A stretch of 64,000 nucleotides of DNA from QHXW01 sp035280425 (lineage in GTDB: Bacteria > Acidobacteriota > Terriglobia > Bryobacterales > Bryobacteraceae): positions 123,901-187,900 of the forward strand of contig DATEFW010000016.1 in NCBI GenBank assembly GCA_035280425.1, in the 5' to 3' direction. Below the pieces are notes generated by a model, which made no database searches, was not told where the DNA came from, and saw only the letters and a program-made list of their open reading frames with translations. This document shows positions 8,768 to 16,235 of this stretch, in pieces (the first letter of the stretch is position 1; each line of letters begins with the position of its first letter). Made by a program: the position numbers and the translations under genes.

Positions 8768-10631
8768 CGTTTCCATACGTCGCGTTTCGGACAAGCTGGG
8801 CGATTTCACCATGACCGCCCGCACGATCCCGATTGCCTTGTTGGCGATCCTGATCGGGGTGATCGGCGCGTACGTGGCGCTGGGACTCTTGAAACTCATC
8901 GGGTTGTTCACCAACCTGCTGTTTTTCGGACGTGTGGCCACGGAGCTGGTTTCGCCGGCGGGCAATCAGCTGGGCTGGTACGAGATCCTCATACCTGTCG
9001 CGGGGGCGATCGTTATCGGATTTATGGCACGGTACGGCTCGGAGCGCATTCGCGGCCACGGGATTCCGGAAGCTATTGAATCGATTCTGATTAACGGCAG
9101 CCGCGTGGAGCCGCGCCTGGCGATCCTGAAGCCGCTCTCTTCGGCGATCTCGATCGGCTCGGGCGGCCCGTTCGGCGCCGAAGGGCCGATCATTATGACC
9201 GGCGGGGCCTTCGGCTCCATGATCGCGCAATTCATTCACCTGACCAGCGCCGAGCGGAAAACGTTGCTGGTAGCGGGGGCGGCGGCGGGTATGTCGGCGA
9301 CGTTCGCCTCGCCGCTGGCCGCCACGCTGCTGGCGGTTGAGCTGCTGCTGTTTGAATGGAAACCGCGCAGCCTGGTGCCGGTGGCCCTGGCGAGCGCCAC
9401 AGCGGCGGTAGTCAGGCGATACATCATCGGCCTCGGGCCGCTGTTTCCCACGCCGGCGCATAGCGTTTTTATCGGCCCGGAAGGGGTGGCGGGCTGTGTG
9501 GTTTGCGGCTTGCTTGCGGGCGCGCTTTCCGCGCTGCTCACCATTGGCGTTTATGCCTGTGAAGACTTGTTCCAGAAGCACATGCCGATCCACTGGATGT
9601 GGTGGCCGGCGATAGGCGGTCTGGCAGTCGGGCTGGGCGGCGTGGTTTTTCCGCAGGCGCTGGGCGTGGGCTACGACACGATTCGCGCGCTGCTGGAAGG
9701 CAGTGTAGCGACCCACGTCATCTGGGGCATCCTGCTGGTGAAATCGTTCATTTGGGCTTTTTCTCTGGGATCGGGGACCTCGGGCGGCGTCCTCGCGCCG
9801 CTGCTGATGATGGGCGGCGCATTAGGGGGGCTGGAATCGATGTTCCTGCCGAATGAAGGCACGGGGTTCTGGCCGCTGATCAGCATGGGCGCCATCCTGG
9901 GCGGAACGATGCGGTCGCCATTCACGGGCGTGGTGTTCGCGATTGAGCTGACGCACGACGTGAATGTGATCCTGCCGCTGCTGGTGGCGGCGGTGATCGC
10001 GCACGCGTTCACGACATTAGCGCTCAAACGCTCGATTCTCACCGAAAAAGTTGCGCGGCGCGGTTATCATCTGAGCCGCGAGTACGAAGTAGATCCGCTT
10101 GAAGTTCTATTTGTACGCGACGTGATGCGCTCGAAGGTCGCCGTGCTTTCGCCGAGCCTGTCCCACAAGGATCTTCCCTCTTCCTTGCACGAGAGCCGGA
10201 AGGGCCAGCGGCTTTACCCGATTGTGGACGCCGGCGGCTTCGTCACCGGAATTGTGACACGGCGAGACCTGAAAAAACTCGCGGAACAGACCGCGCCGAA
10301 TGGCGATCTATCCAGCGTAATCCGGAAAAATCCGATGGTTGCGTATCCGGAGGAAACCTTGCGTTTGGTGGTCAACCGCATGGCGGAAACGGGTTTGACG
10401 CGCTTTCCGGTGGTTGAAAGTGAAATATCGCGGAAACTGGTGGGGATCATTGCGCTCGAAGACCTGCTGCATGCGCGCGTGAGGCACCTGGAGGAAGAAC
10501 GCAGGCGCGAGCGCGTTTTGCACATTCACCTGCCGTTTCAGGGCGCGGTCGAGACCAAGCAAGCCGCTCAGAATTCTGAAGTTTCGACTGAGTCGGCAGC
10601 GGAGTCGCCCGGCGTGGTGGAAAAAGGCTGA
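8760..10631 (+). CDS. ClC-family chloride channel or antiporter with CBS pair
   Basis: 623 residues from a GTG (8760) inside the last codons of the MarR frame. A ClC core of many hydrophobic helices carries the selectivity motifs GSGGPFGAEGPI (about residues 135-146, including the gating Glu of GxEGP), GTSGGVLAPLLMMGG and RSPFTGVVFAIELT. The tail from about residue 450 has two CBS motifs (FVRDVMRSKVAVLSP and NPMVAYPEETLRLVVNRM), which in this family bind adenine nucleotides and tune gating. It acts in the cytoplasmic membrane to move chloride, possibly in exchange for protons. The 3' end overlaps the convergent Cys-rich gene by 64 bases. Confidence 0.92.
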   Translation: MDNVSIRRVSDKLGDFTMTARTIPIALLAILIGVIGAYVALGLLKLIGLFTNLLFFGRVATELVSPAGNQLGWYEILIPVAGAIVIGFMARYGSERIRGHGIPEAIESILINGSRVEPRLAILKPLSSAISIGSGGPFGAEGPIIMTGGAFGSMIAQFIHLTSAERKTLLVAGAAAGMSATFASPLAATLLAVELLLFEWKPRSLVPVALASATAAVVRRYIIGLGPLFPTPAHSVFIGPEGVAGCVVCGLLAGALSALLTIGVYACEDLFQKHMPIHWMWWPAIGGLAVGLGGVVFPQALGVGYDTIRALLEGSVATHVIWGILLVKSFIWAFSLGSGTSGGVLAPLLMMGGALGGLESMFLPNEGTGFWPLISMGAILGGTMRSPFTGVVFAIELTHDVNVILPLLVAAVIAHAFTTLALKRSILTEKVARRGYHLSREYEVDPLEVLFVRDVMRSKVAVLSPSLSHKDLPSSLHESRKGQRLYPIVDAGGFVTGIVTRRDLKKLAEQTAPNGDLSSVIRKNPMVAYPEETLRLVVNRMAETGLTRFPVVESEISRKLVGIIALEDLLHARVRHLEEERRRERVLHIHLPFQGAVETKQAAQNSEVSTESAAESPGVVEKG

Positions 10632-10873
10632 TCAGAAGGCGGGGCGGCCGGAGGCGGTGGGAGTGCCTCGGCAAGGGGCTCATGATGGGCTGTCAGCGGC
10701 TCCGGGTGCTCAGCCGGCGGCTGCTCGTGGTCCCCATCCAATGGGATTTCGCAATCGCAGCAATCGCTACAGCAGCCGCAACGTTCGCAAATGTGATTGT
10801 CGCAAGCGTCTTTGGTGCAGCATGCGCAGATGCGAGTGGATTGCTGCTCGCAGATGCTGCACGTGAAGGTCAC
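10568..10873 (-). CDS. Small Cys-rich, probably zinc-binding protein
   Basis: 101 residues from a GTG (10871-10873) that overlaps the upstream TGA as GTGA with GGAG eight bases before it; this decides the start over a longer frame from 10942. The N-terminal 40 residues carry closely spaced CxxC and Cys/His pairs (CSICEQQ, CACCTKDACDNHICERCGCC, SDCCDC) that could fold round two zinc ions like a B-box or ZZ-type module. A Pro- and His-rich low-complexity tail follows. Function is unknown. Translational coupling ties it to the secreted protein upstream. Its last 64 bases are antisense to the end of the ClC gene. Confidence 0.6.
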   Translation of the reverse strand: MTFTCSICEQQSTRICACCTKDACDNHICERCGCCSDCCDCEIPLDGDHEQPPAEHPEPLTAHHEPLAEALPPPPAAPPSDQPFSTTPGDSAADSVETSEF

Positions 10874-11433
10874 GGACGCCGCTCCAGCTTGGGCGGCGCG
10901 GCCCGGTCGCGCGAAGGCTGTCGCGAAATCGATTCCCGGCATCGTTGTGCTTCGGCGTCCGCCACTTTGAATTCCTGCTCTTTCGCCGTCGCCAGTTCGA
11001 GAGCGTACTGTTCGAGCCGGCCGAGGTTGGCGCTGTCTGCGGCCACTGCGGCGTTCAGCATGTCGGCCATGGGCGGATTGTGATACTTCCGTATCCCTTC
11101 GCTTAGAGAGCCCAGAAGATTTTCGGCGGTCCGAATCCGGAACAAAAGATGCAGCGTGTCACTCAGCTTCTCGGGATCACGGCTCAGATTGCGCGCGTCG
11201 GTGGCGACGGCCTTGACCTGAACACGGCAGGTTTGGGCCTGTACGGCATAGCCTTGGGGAACGCCACTTGAGGTCCAGTTTTCCGGGTGAACCTGATCGA
11301 GGAAGGGCGCGAGGCGATCGGCGTGGGCCGCGATGGCCGCGAGCGTCTGGCGAATATCCCAGTCATTCTGCATGCCCGCTTGTTGAGCGTAGAGCGCGCC
11401 TGCGAAGAGGAGCACGCTGATTGCCGTTCTCAT
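10870..11433 (-). CDS. Secreted helical protein of unknown function
   Basis: 187 residues from ATG 11433, chosen because it starts a clean signal peptide (MRTAISVLLFAGALYAQQ); the frame opens upstream at 11484 without one. The mature part is almost wholly helical, contains a single Cys in QAQTCRVQVKA and shows no enzyme motif. It is translationally coupled (GTGA) to the Cys-rich gene downstream. I do not recognise the family; such short helical periplasmic proteins are frequent in Acidobacteriota. Confidence 0.6.
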   Translation of the reverse strand: MRTAISVLLFAGALYAQQAGMQNDWDIRQTLAAIAAHADRLAPFLDQVHPENWTSSGVPQGYAVQAQTCRVQVKAVATDARNLSRDPEKLSDTLHLLFRIRTAENLLGSLSEGIRKYHNPPMADMLNAAVAADSANLGRLEQYALELATAKEQEFKVADAEAQRCRESISRQPSRDRAAPPKLERRP

Positions 11434-11490
11434 GACGTCTCTTCCCAATCTAGCAAAGTCAGGAGCCAGGTTGACGGCAGGCACGCTAAA

Positions 11491-12603
11491 CTATGCCACC
11501 AGCGTGCCGGCGACGCTCACGTCATAATCGCCCAGCTCATGTAACTCGGCACGGAACGCCGCACGGCTGAGCGTATCGATCAGTACCTTGACCGGCGGCA
11601 GGCTGAGGCTATCCTTGCGTAACACCAAGTCATAGCGTTCGCTCGACCACGGAATGAAATCGAGACGCAGAACGCGCGCCACAGCGCGTGTAGCCACGCA
11701 GCAATCGGCGTTTCCCGAACGCACCTGCCATGCGGCGGGCAGATGGCCCGGGGCGATGGATGCGTAGCCCGAGACCTGTTGAGGGGGGATACCTGCCTGG
11801 TGAAGCCGGGCATCGAGGAGCATGCGGCTGCCCGAGCCGCGCTCGCGGTTGATGAGGCTGACGCCGCGGCGCGCGAGATCGCCTGCGCCGCGAATTCGTT
11901 TGGGATTTCCGCGGGCGACTACCAGCCCTTCCTCCCAGATGGCTACGCTCACCAGGGCGTAGCCGCCACGCGGAAAAACTTTCCTGACGGCCGCCAGATT
12001 GGATTCACCGGTCGAGGCATCCCGCAGGTGCGAGCCGGCCACGTGCACCATCCCAGCCCTAAGCAGCTTGAGGGCGCGCGAACTATTGGCATGAACCAGG
12101 ACCAGATCCGCGCCGGCCTTCCCGACGTGGCGCGCGAGCACGCCGACGCCTGGATCACAGCCGGCAACAACCAGCCGATTTTCCAGCGCCCCGTGTTCCG
12201 GCAACAGCCGGACGGCAGCCCGGCCGCGGGCTTTTTTGTCGAGCAGAAACCCATCCGCTGCGGGAAGGCACCACATCACTGGAGAAGGCACCGCCGCGAC
12301 GAAGCGCGATCCCACACGCGCGACTTCGACCGGCTGGCCCGCATCGATTTCCGGATCATCGGATACCAGGTCCGCTTCGCGAGTTTGCGCCGGGACGGGC
12401 TGCAACTCTTCGACCTGGAACAGATCTTCGACCGCTACCTCCAGCAGACGCGCCAGCCGGAGCGCCACGGCGGTGTTGGGCATGTAATTGCCGGCTTCGA
12501 TGGCATAGATGGTCTGGCGGCTCAAGCCGGCCTGCGCGGCGAGACCGGCGGCGGCAAGACCGCGCGCCTGCCGGACTTCTGCCAAACGGTTCCGGAGGTT
12601 CAT
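11491..12603 (-). CDS. XRE-type HTH regulator fused to a periplasmic-binding-protein-like ligand domain
   Basis: 370 residues. Residues 1-60 form an XRE helix-turn-helix (AGLSRQTIYAIEAGNYMPN with MPNTAVALRLARLL). Residues about 100-360 resemble the periplasmic substrate-binding fold used as a cytoplasmic sensor (COG1910-like, related to molybdate-binding proteins): VVAGCDPGVGVLARHV, LVLVHANSSRALKLL, VSLINRERGSGSRMLLD and a final DTLSRAAFRAELHEL. This architecture is a one-component regulator sensing a small oxyanion or metabolite. It is divergent from the outer-membrane protein gene at 12637, with 33 bases and a palindrome between them, so that gene is its probable target. Confidence 0.82.
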   Translation of the reverse strand: MNLRNRLAEVRQARGLAAAGLAAQAGLSRQTIYAIEAGNYMPNTAVALRLARLLEVAVEDLFQVEELQPVPAQTREADLVSDDPEIDAGQPVEVARVGSRFVAAVPSPVMWCLPAADGFLLDKKARGRAAVRLLPEHGALENRLVVAGCDPGVGVLARHVGKAGADLVLVHANSSRALKLLRAGMVHVAGSHLRDASTGESNLAAVRKVFPRGGYALVSVAIWEEGLVVARGNPKRIRGAGDLARRGVSLINRERGSGSRMLLDARLHQAGIPPQQVSGYASIAPGHLPAAWQVRSGNADCCVATRAVARVLRLDFIPWSSERYDLVLRKDSLSLPPVKVLIDTLSRAAFRAELHELGDYDVSVAGTLVA

Positions 12604-12626
12604 TGCATGCCTCTGTGGTATCTTCT

Positions 12627-12647
12627 ATAGACGACAATGTCTTGTAT
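12627..12647. promoter_or_regulatory. Candidate operator between divergent regulator and outer-membrane protein genes
   Basis: An imperfect 21-base inverted repeat, ATAGACGAC-AAT-GTCTTGTAT, with seven of nine bases matching in each arm. It sits between the XRE-type regulator and the gene starting at 12637 and overlaps that start codon. Binding there would block both genes. No footprint information exists; the call rests on symmetry and position. Confidence 0.4.
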
Positions 12648-13488
12648 CATTGACACAGCCGGTTTCAGGATATCATGCTTCAGCCTGCTCGCCTCGCTTA
12701 TTTTGCCGGCGCCGGGCCTGCACGCGCAGGACGCCGTGGATGCCTGGTTCGAGCGCGTGGAGCAGACGCAGGCCGCGCAGCCGCATTGGATCACGCCGGT
12801 GGTGACGGTCACTCCGCGGCTCGAGCAGGAGTTTCGCTTCGATCTTTTCCATCAAGATCTGGCCGGCGGCTTCACCACGCTCAACATCGGGGGCGGCAAG
12901 GGGCTTGAGCTGATTCCGTCCGAACGGGTCGAGGTGATCCTGGGGATTCCGGCTTATCTCGATCACGGCTCGGCCCGGGCGCATGACGGGTTCGGCGACA
13001 CGAGTTTTCTGGTGAAGTACCGGCTGTTTTCCGGAAACGAAGAAGCCGGCAACTATATCGTGACCGCGTTTCTGGGGGCATCGGTTCCCACCGGCAGTTA
13101 CTCGAACGGCGCCGAGCACGCGGTGATCACGCCGACGCTGGCGGCTGGCAAGGGCTGGAAAGATTTCAGCGTCCAGAGCACGCTGGGTGCGGGAATCCCG
13201 ACCGGAGACATCGCGCGGCTCGGCCGTCCCATACTTTCCAACACGGCGTTTCAGTATCGCGTCGCGCGCCGGTTCTGGCCGGAGTTCGAGATCAACTCGA
13301 CCTTCTGGCCGGACGGCGTGCGATCCGGAAAAAAACAGGTATTTCTGACGCCGGGGCTGGTGATCGGGCGCATTCCGCTTAGGCGCCGGCTGGGATTGAC
13401 GTTTGGAGCAGGCTTTCAGATTGCTGCCACACATTTCCACACTTACAACCACAGCCTGATTTTCACGATACGGCTGCCGTTTTCGTAG
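12637..13488 (+). CDS. Outer-membrane beta-barrel protein (MetA/phenol-degradation-type transporter-like)
   Basis: 283 residues with an N-terminal signal sequence (FSLLASLILPAPGLHAQ) and then alternating beta strands ending in an aromatic terminus (LIFTIRLPFS), typical of an outer-membrane barrel. Segments such as PSERVEVILGIPAYLDHG, DTSFLVKYRLFSGNEEAG and GASVPTGSYSNG resemble the MetA-pathway-of-phenol-degradation/transporter-like family, whose function is mostly unproved. The ATG at 12637 lies inside the candidate operator; no better start with a signal peptide is seen. It is probably controlled by the divergent ligand-sensing regulator. Confidence 0.7.
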   Translation: MSCIIDTAGFRISCFSLLASLILPAPGLHAQDAVDAWFERVEQTQAAQPHWITPVVTVTPRLEQEFRFDLFHQDLAGGFTTLNIGGGKGLELIPSERVEVILGIPAYLDHGSARAHDGFGDTSFLVKYRLFSGNEEAGNYIVTAFLGASVPTGSYSNGAEHAVITPTLAAGKGWKDFSVQSTLGAGIPTGDIARLGRPILSNTAFQYRVARRFWPEFEINSTFWPDGVRSGKKQVFLTPGLVIGRIPLRRRLGLTFGAGFQIAATHFHTYNHSLIFTIRLPFS

Positions 13489-13493
13489 GGCGT

Positions 13494-15530
13494 TCAGGAT
13501 TGCGGGCGCGCGGCCGGGATGCGGATCAGCACCCAGGCGACGGCGGCGAATCCCAGAAGCGAGAGCCAGCCGCCCCAGGCGGGAAAGAAGCTCAGCCCGT
13601 CGGCCCCGGTGAGGAGTTTCGTCAGCGAGCTGATGCCGGCGACGAACAGTACGGCCTGCAAAATTCCGACTATGGCTTCGCCGGCGATCAATCCCGAAGC
13701 CAGCAGCGTGCCTTTTTCCTCGGCACGGCGCTTCTGCTCTTCCGGGAATCCGGAGCAGATGCGGTCGGCAATCCACTTGATCACGCCGCCTACGAAGATG
13801 GCGGCGGAAGTATCGAACGGCAGATACATGCCGACGGCAATCAGCATGGGCGCGCGCGCGCCGCAAAAGATCAGCGCAATGCCGAAGGCTGCGCCGATAC
13901 CGATCAGCCCCCAGGCCATCTGGCCGCCGACGATGCCTTTGGCGAGCTGGGCCATGAGTCCGGCCTGCGGCGCGGGAAGAGCGCGGCCGCCGATTCCGCC
14001 CGTGGCGAGGTTGGCCTGATGGAGCACAATGATCGGCCACATCAGAAAAACCGAAAGTAGAATCACTGCGAGGATTTCGACGACTTGCATTTTCCACGGC
14101 GTGCCGCCGAGCAGATGGCCGGCTTTCAAGTCCTGAATGAGCGTGCCTGAGACCGAGCAGGCACCGGAAACGACCGCCGCCACACCCAGCACCGCAGCGA
14201 TACCGGGCATGCCTTTGGCGCCGATGGCGAGCATCACCAGCGCCGAAAGCATCAGTGCGCAGAGCGTGAGACCGGAGAGCGGCTGGTTCGAGCTGCCGAC
14301 CAGGCCGGTGAGATATCCGCCGACCGCCGAAAGAAAGAATCCGGTCACGCTCATGACCACGGCGGCGAGAATGGCGGCGGTCCAGCTTGCGGTGAAGTAG
14401 TAATAGATGGCGGTGATGGCAATGGTCAGGATGACGGTGCCGGTGACGAGCCAGGGGAACGGGATGTCGCGCTCGGTGCGGTCGCCAGTCTCGCCTTCTT
14501 TCGCTCTGGCGCGCGAGGCACGGAGCGCACCGGCGACCGATTGCGTGATGGATGACCGCATGGAAAACAATGTCTGGCACGCGGCGACCAGCATGGTGCC
14601 CACGGCGATGGGACGCACGATGTTGTACCAGAGCGTGTAGGCGGCCACGTCCCACTGCGGATTTTGCGCGGCGCCCAGGCGGCGCGGGAGATCGGGATCG
14701 AAGAACAGAAGCAGCGGGATCAGGATCCACCAGGCGATCAGGCCGCCGGACACGTTGATGGAAGCCAGCTGCGGGCCGATGATGTAGCCGATGCCCATCA
14801 GGGCGGGGGAGAGATTGGGCGTGGTCCACCAGACACCGCCATAGTGCGTGACGTCGCCAATCGGCTGTTTCTCGAAATTGAAATGGTGCACGACGGAGCG
14901 CGGGAACGCCAGGAAGCCTTCCAGGTACTCGCGGAAAATCTGAAGGCCTTTGTCGCTTTTGAGAATCTGGATGAGACCGGCGAATCCCATGGCGCCGAAA
15001 ACATACTTGGGGGCCTGGCTGCCCTGCTCGCCGGCCTTGACGATTTCGGCGCTGGCGACGCTTTCCGGAAATGGCAGATCGCTTTCGACACAGAGCGGAC
15101 GGCGCAGCACGATGATGAAGAGCACGCCGATCAGGCCGCCGACAAGCAGGATCATGGTGGCCTGCCAATAATGCGCGGCGAGATCGGCCCAAAGGCGCGT
15201 GCCATTGATCTCGACCATCATGAAGGCCGGGATAGTAAAGATGGCGGAAGCGACCAGCGCTTCGCCGACCGATGCCGCGGTGCGCGCAATATTCTGCTCG
15301 AGTATGTTGCCGCGAAAATACGGGAGGCGGAACAGCGCGATGGCAATGACCGCGGCTGGAATCGTGGCGGCGATGGTCTGCCCGGCTTTCATCCCGAGAT
15401 AGGCGTTGGCGGCGCCGAAAATGAGCGCGAGCACGAGGCCGACGGCGACGGCCTTGACGGTCATCTCGGGCGGGGATTTACCGGAGGAACTTTTTTTCGG
15501 TTCAGGTGACGCCGGAGGGCGCAGGGGCAT
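13494..15530 (-). CDS. OPT-family oligopeptide/metal-chelate transporter
   Basis: 678 residues with about 14-16 hydrophobic segments and the OPT/YSL hallmarks: FGAANAYLGMKAGQTIAATI near residue 40, FRGNILEQNIARTAASVGEA, PSLLCVES-like PLCVESDLPFPESVASAEI, and SGTLIQDLKAGHLLGGTPWK in the second half. The family imports oligopeptides or metal chelates driven by protons across the cytoplasmic membrane. The basic, Pro- and Ser-rich N-terminus is cytoplasmic. The gene is convergent with the outer-membrane protein gene, with five bases between stops. The substrate cannot be read from sequence. Confidence 0.93.
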   Translation of the reverse strand: MPLRPPASPEPKKSSSGKSPPEMTVKAVAVGLVLALIFGAANAYLGMKAGQTIAATIPAAVIAIALFRLPYFRGNILEQNIARTAASVGEALVASAIFTIPAFMMVEINGTRLWADLAAHYWQATMILLVGGLIGVLFIIVLRRPLCVESDLPFPESVASAEIVKAGEQGSQAPKYVFGAMGFAGLIQILKSDKGLQIFREYLEGFLAFPRSVVHHFNFEKQPIGDVTHYGGVWWTTPNLSPALMGIGYIIGPQLASINVSGGLIAWWILIPLLLFFDPDLPRRLGAAQNPQWDVAAYTLWYNIVRPIAVGTMLVAACQTLFSMRSSITQSVAGALRASRARAKEGETGDRTERDIPFPWLVTGTVILTIAITAIYYYFTASWTAAILAAVVMSVTGFFLSAVGGYLTGLVGSSNQPLSGLTLCALMLSALVMLAIGAKGMPGIAAVLGVAAVVSGACSVSGTLIQDLKAGHLLGGTPWKMQVVEILAVILLSVFLMWPIIVLHQANLATGGIGGRALPAPQAGLMAQLAKGIVGGQMAWGLIGIGAAFGIALIFCGARAPMLIAVGMYLPFDTSAAIFVGGVIKWIADRICSGFPEEQKRRAEEKGTLLASGLIAGEAIVGILQAVLFVAGISSLTKLLTGADGLSFFPAWGGWLSLLGFAAVAWVLIRIPAARPQS

Positions 15531-15594
15531 TGACCAAGAATGTTAGCAGGACGGCGGTCGCGTGCAAAAATCGCCGATGCGCCGTGATCATGTT

Positions 15595-15900
15595 CTAGGC
15601 AGCATAGCGGCGAACGCGGCGCCGGATTTCTTTACCCTTTTTGCGCGTGATCATTCGCAGGTCGTAGACCGCCTGGAGATTCAGCCATACTTCGGGCGAA
15701 GTCCCGAAATAACTGCCAAGCCGCAGCGCGGTATCGGCGGTAATGGCGCGAGTGCCGTTGACGATCAAACTAATGCGGTTGGCGGGGACATCCAGATCGC
15801 GGGCCAGCCGGTTAATACTGATGCCCATAGGCTTCAGGAATTCTTCTTGCAAGATCTCGCCGGGATGGATGGGAAGGAGCCGGCCGGTCTTCGAGCTCAT
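15595..15900 (-). CDS. higA: HigA-type antitoxin (XRE family)
   Basis: 101 residues beginning with the HigA-type IHPGEILQEEFL motif and an XRE helix-turn-helix (SINRLARDLDVPANRISLIVNG, split around residue 45), then SYFGTSPEVWLNLQ, a signature of the HigA/VapI group. It lies nine bases downstream of the HigB toxin gene, the toxin-first order typical of higBA. As family knowledge, HigA neutralises HigB and represses the operon. The gene appears intact and of standard length. Confidence 0.92.
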   Translation of the reverse strand: MSSKTGRLLPIHPGEILQEEFLKPMGISINRLARDLDVPANRISLIVNGTRAITADTALRLGSYFGTSPEVWLNLQAVYDLRMITRKKGKEIRRRVRRYAA

Positions 15901-15909
15901 GAAACCTCC

Positions 15910-16188
15910 TCAGTGATAATCAACGATTTCGACTTCATAGGCATCGCCGTCACGCCATTGGAAACAGATCGGCCATTGGTCGTTGATGCGAATGCTGTGA
16001 AAGCCGTGACGATCTCCCTTTAACGCTTCGAGGCGGTTTCCGGGAGGTAGTCGCAAATCCTCCAATCGCCTGGCCGCATGCAGATACATCAGTTTTCGCC
16101 TCGCCGGCCGCTCAAAATTACGGAATCGGCGAACCGGTTTGTCGTCAAATAGGGCTGCGGTGTCCGAATCGCGAAAGGACCGGATCAC
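15910..16188 (-). CDS. higB: HigB-type mRNA interferase toxin
   Basis: 92 residues from GTG 16186-16188. It shows the RelE/HigB pattern: IRSFRDSDTAALFDD at the N-terminus, LEALKGDRHGFHSIRINDQW in the core and a final VEIVDYH, with the conserved Arg and C-terminal His-type residues expected for ribosome-dependent mRNA cleavage. It has the standard length and is followed nine bases later by higA. The start is only six bases past the -10 box, so the message is probably leaderless; a palindrome covers the start. Confidence 0.92.
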   Translation of the reverse strand: MIRSFRDSDTAALFDDKPVRRFRNFERPARRKLMYLHAARRLEDLRLPPGNRLEALKGDRHGFHSIRINDQWPICFQWRDGDAYEVEIVDYH

Positions 16189-16223
16189 CCTTTTAGGGTA
16201 TTATTGTTCAGGTGTTACGTCAA
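16187..16223 (-). promoter_or_regulatory. higBA promoter and operator
   Basis: Read on the minus strand, TTGACG (16218-16223) and TACCCT (16195-16200) are 17 bases apart. A perfect palindrome ACCCT-TTT-AGGGT (16187-16199) overlaps the -10 box and the GTG start, a natural site for autorepression by HigA. Confidence 0.5.
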
Positions 16224-16235
16224 GCATCATAGGAC

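Noticed and set aside
12673..15192. An 839-residue minus-strand open frame across the OPT transporter and the outer-membrane protein gene
   Set aside because: It is out of frame with the OPT gene, very rich in Arg/Ala/Pro, and covers two well-supported genes. It is a high-GC shadow.
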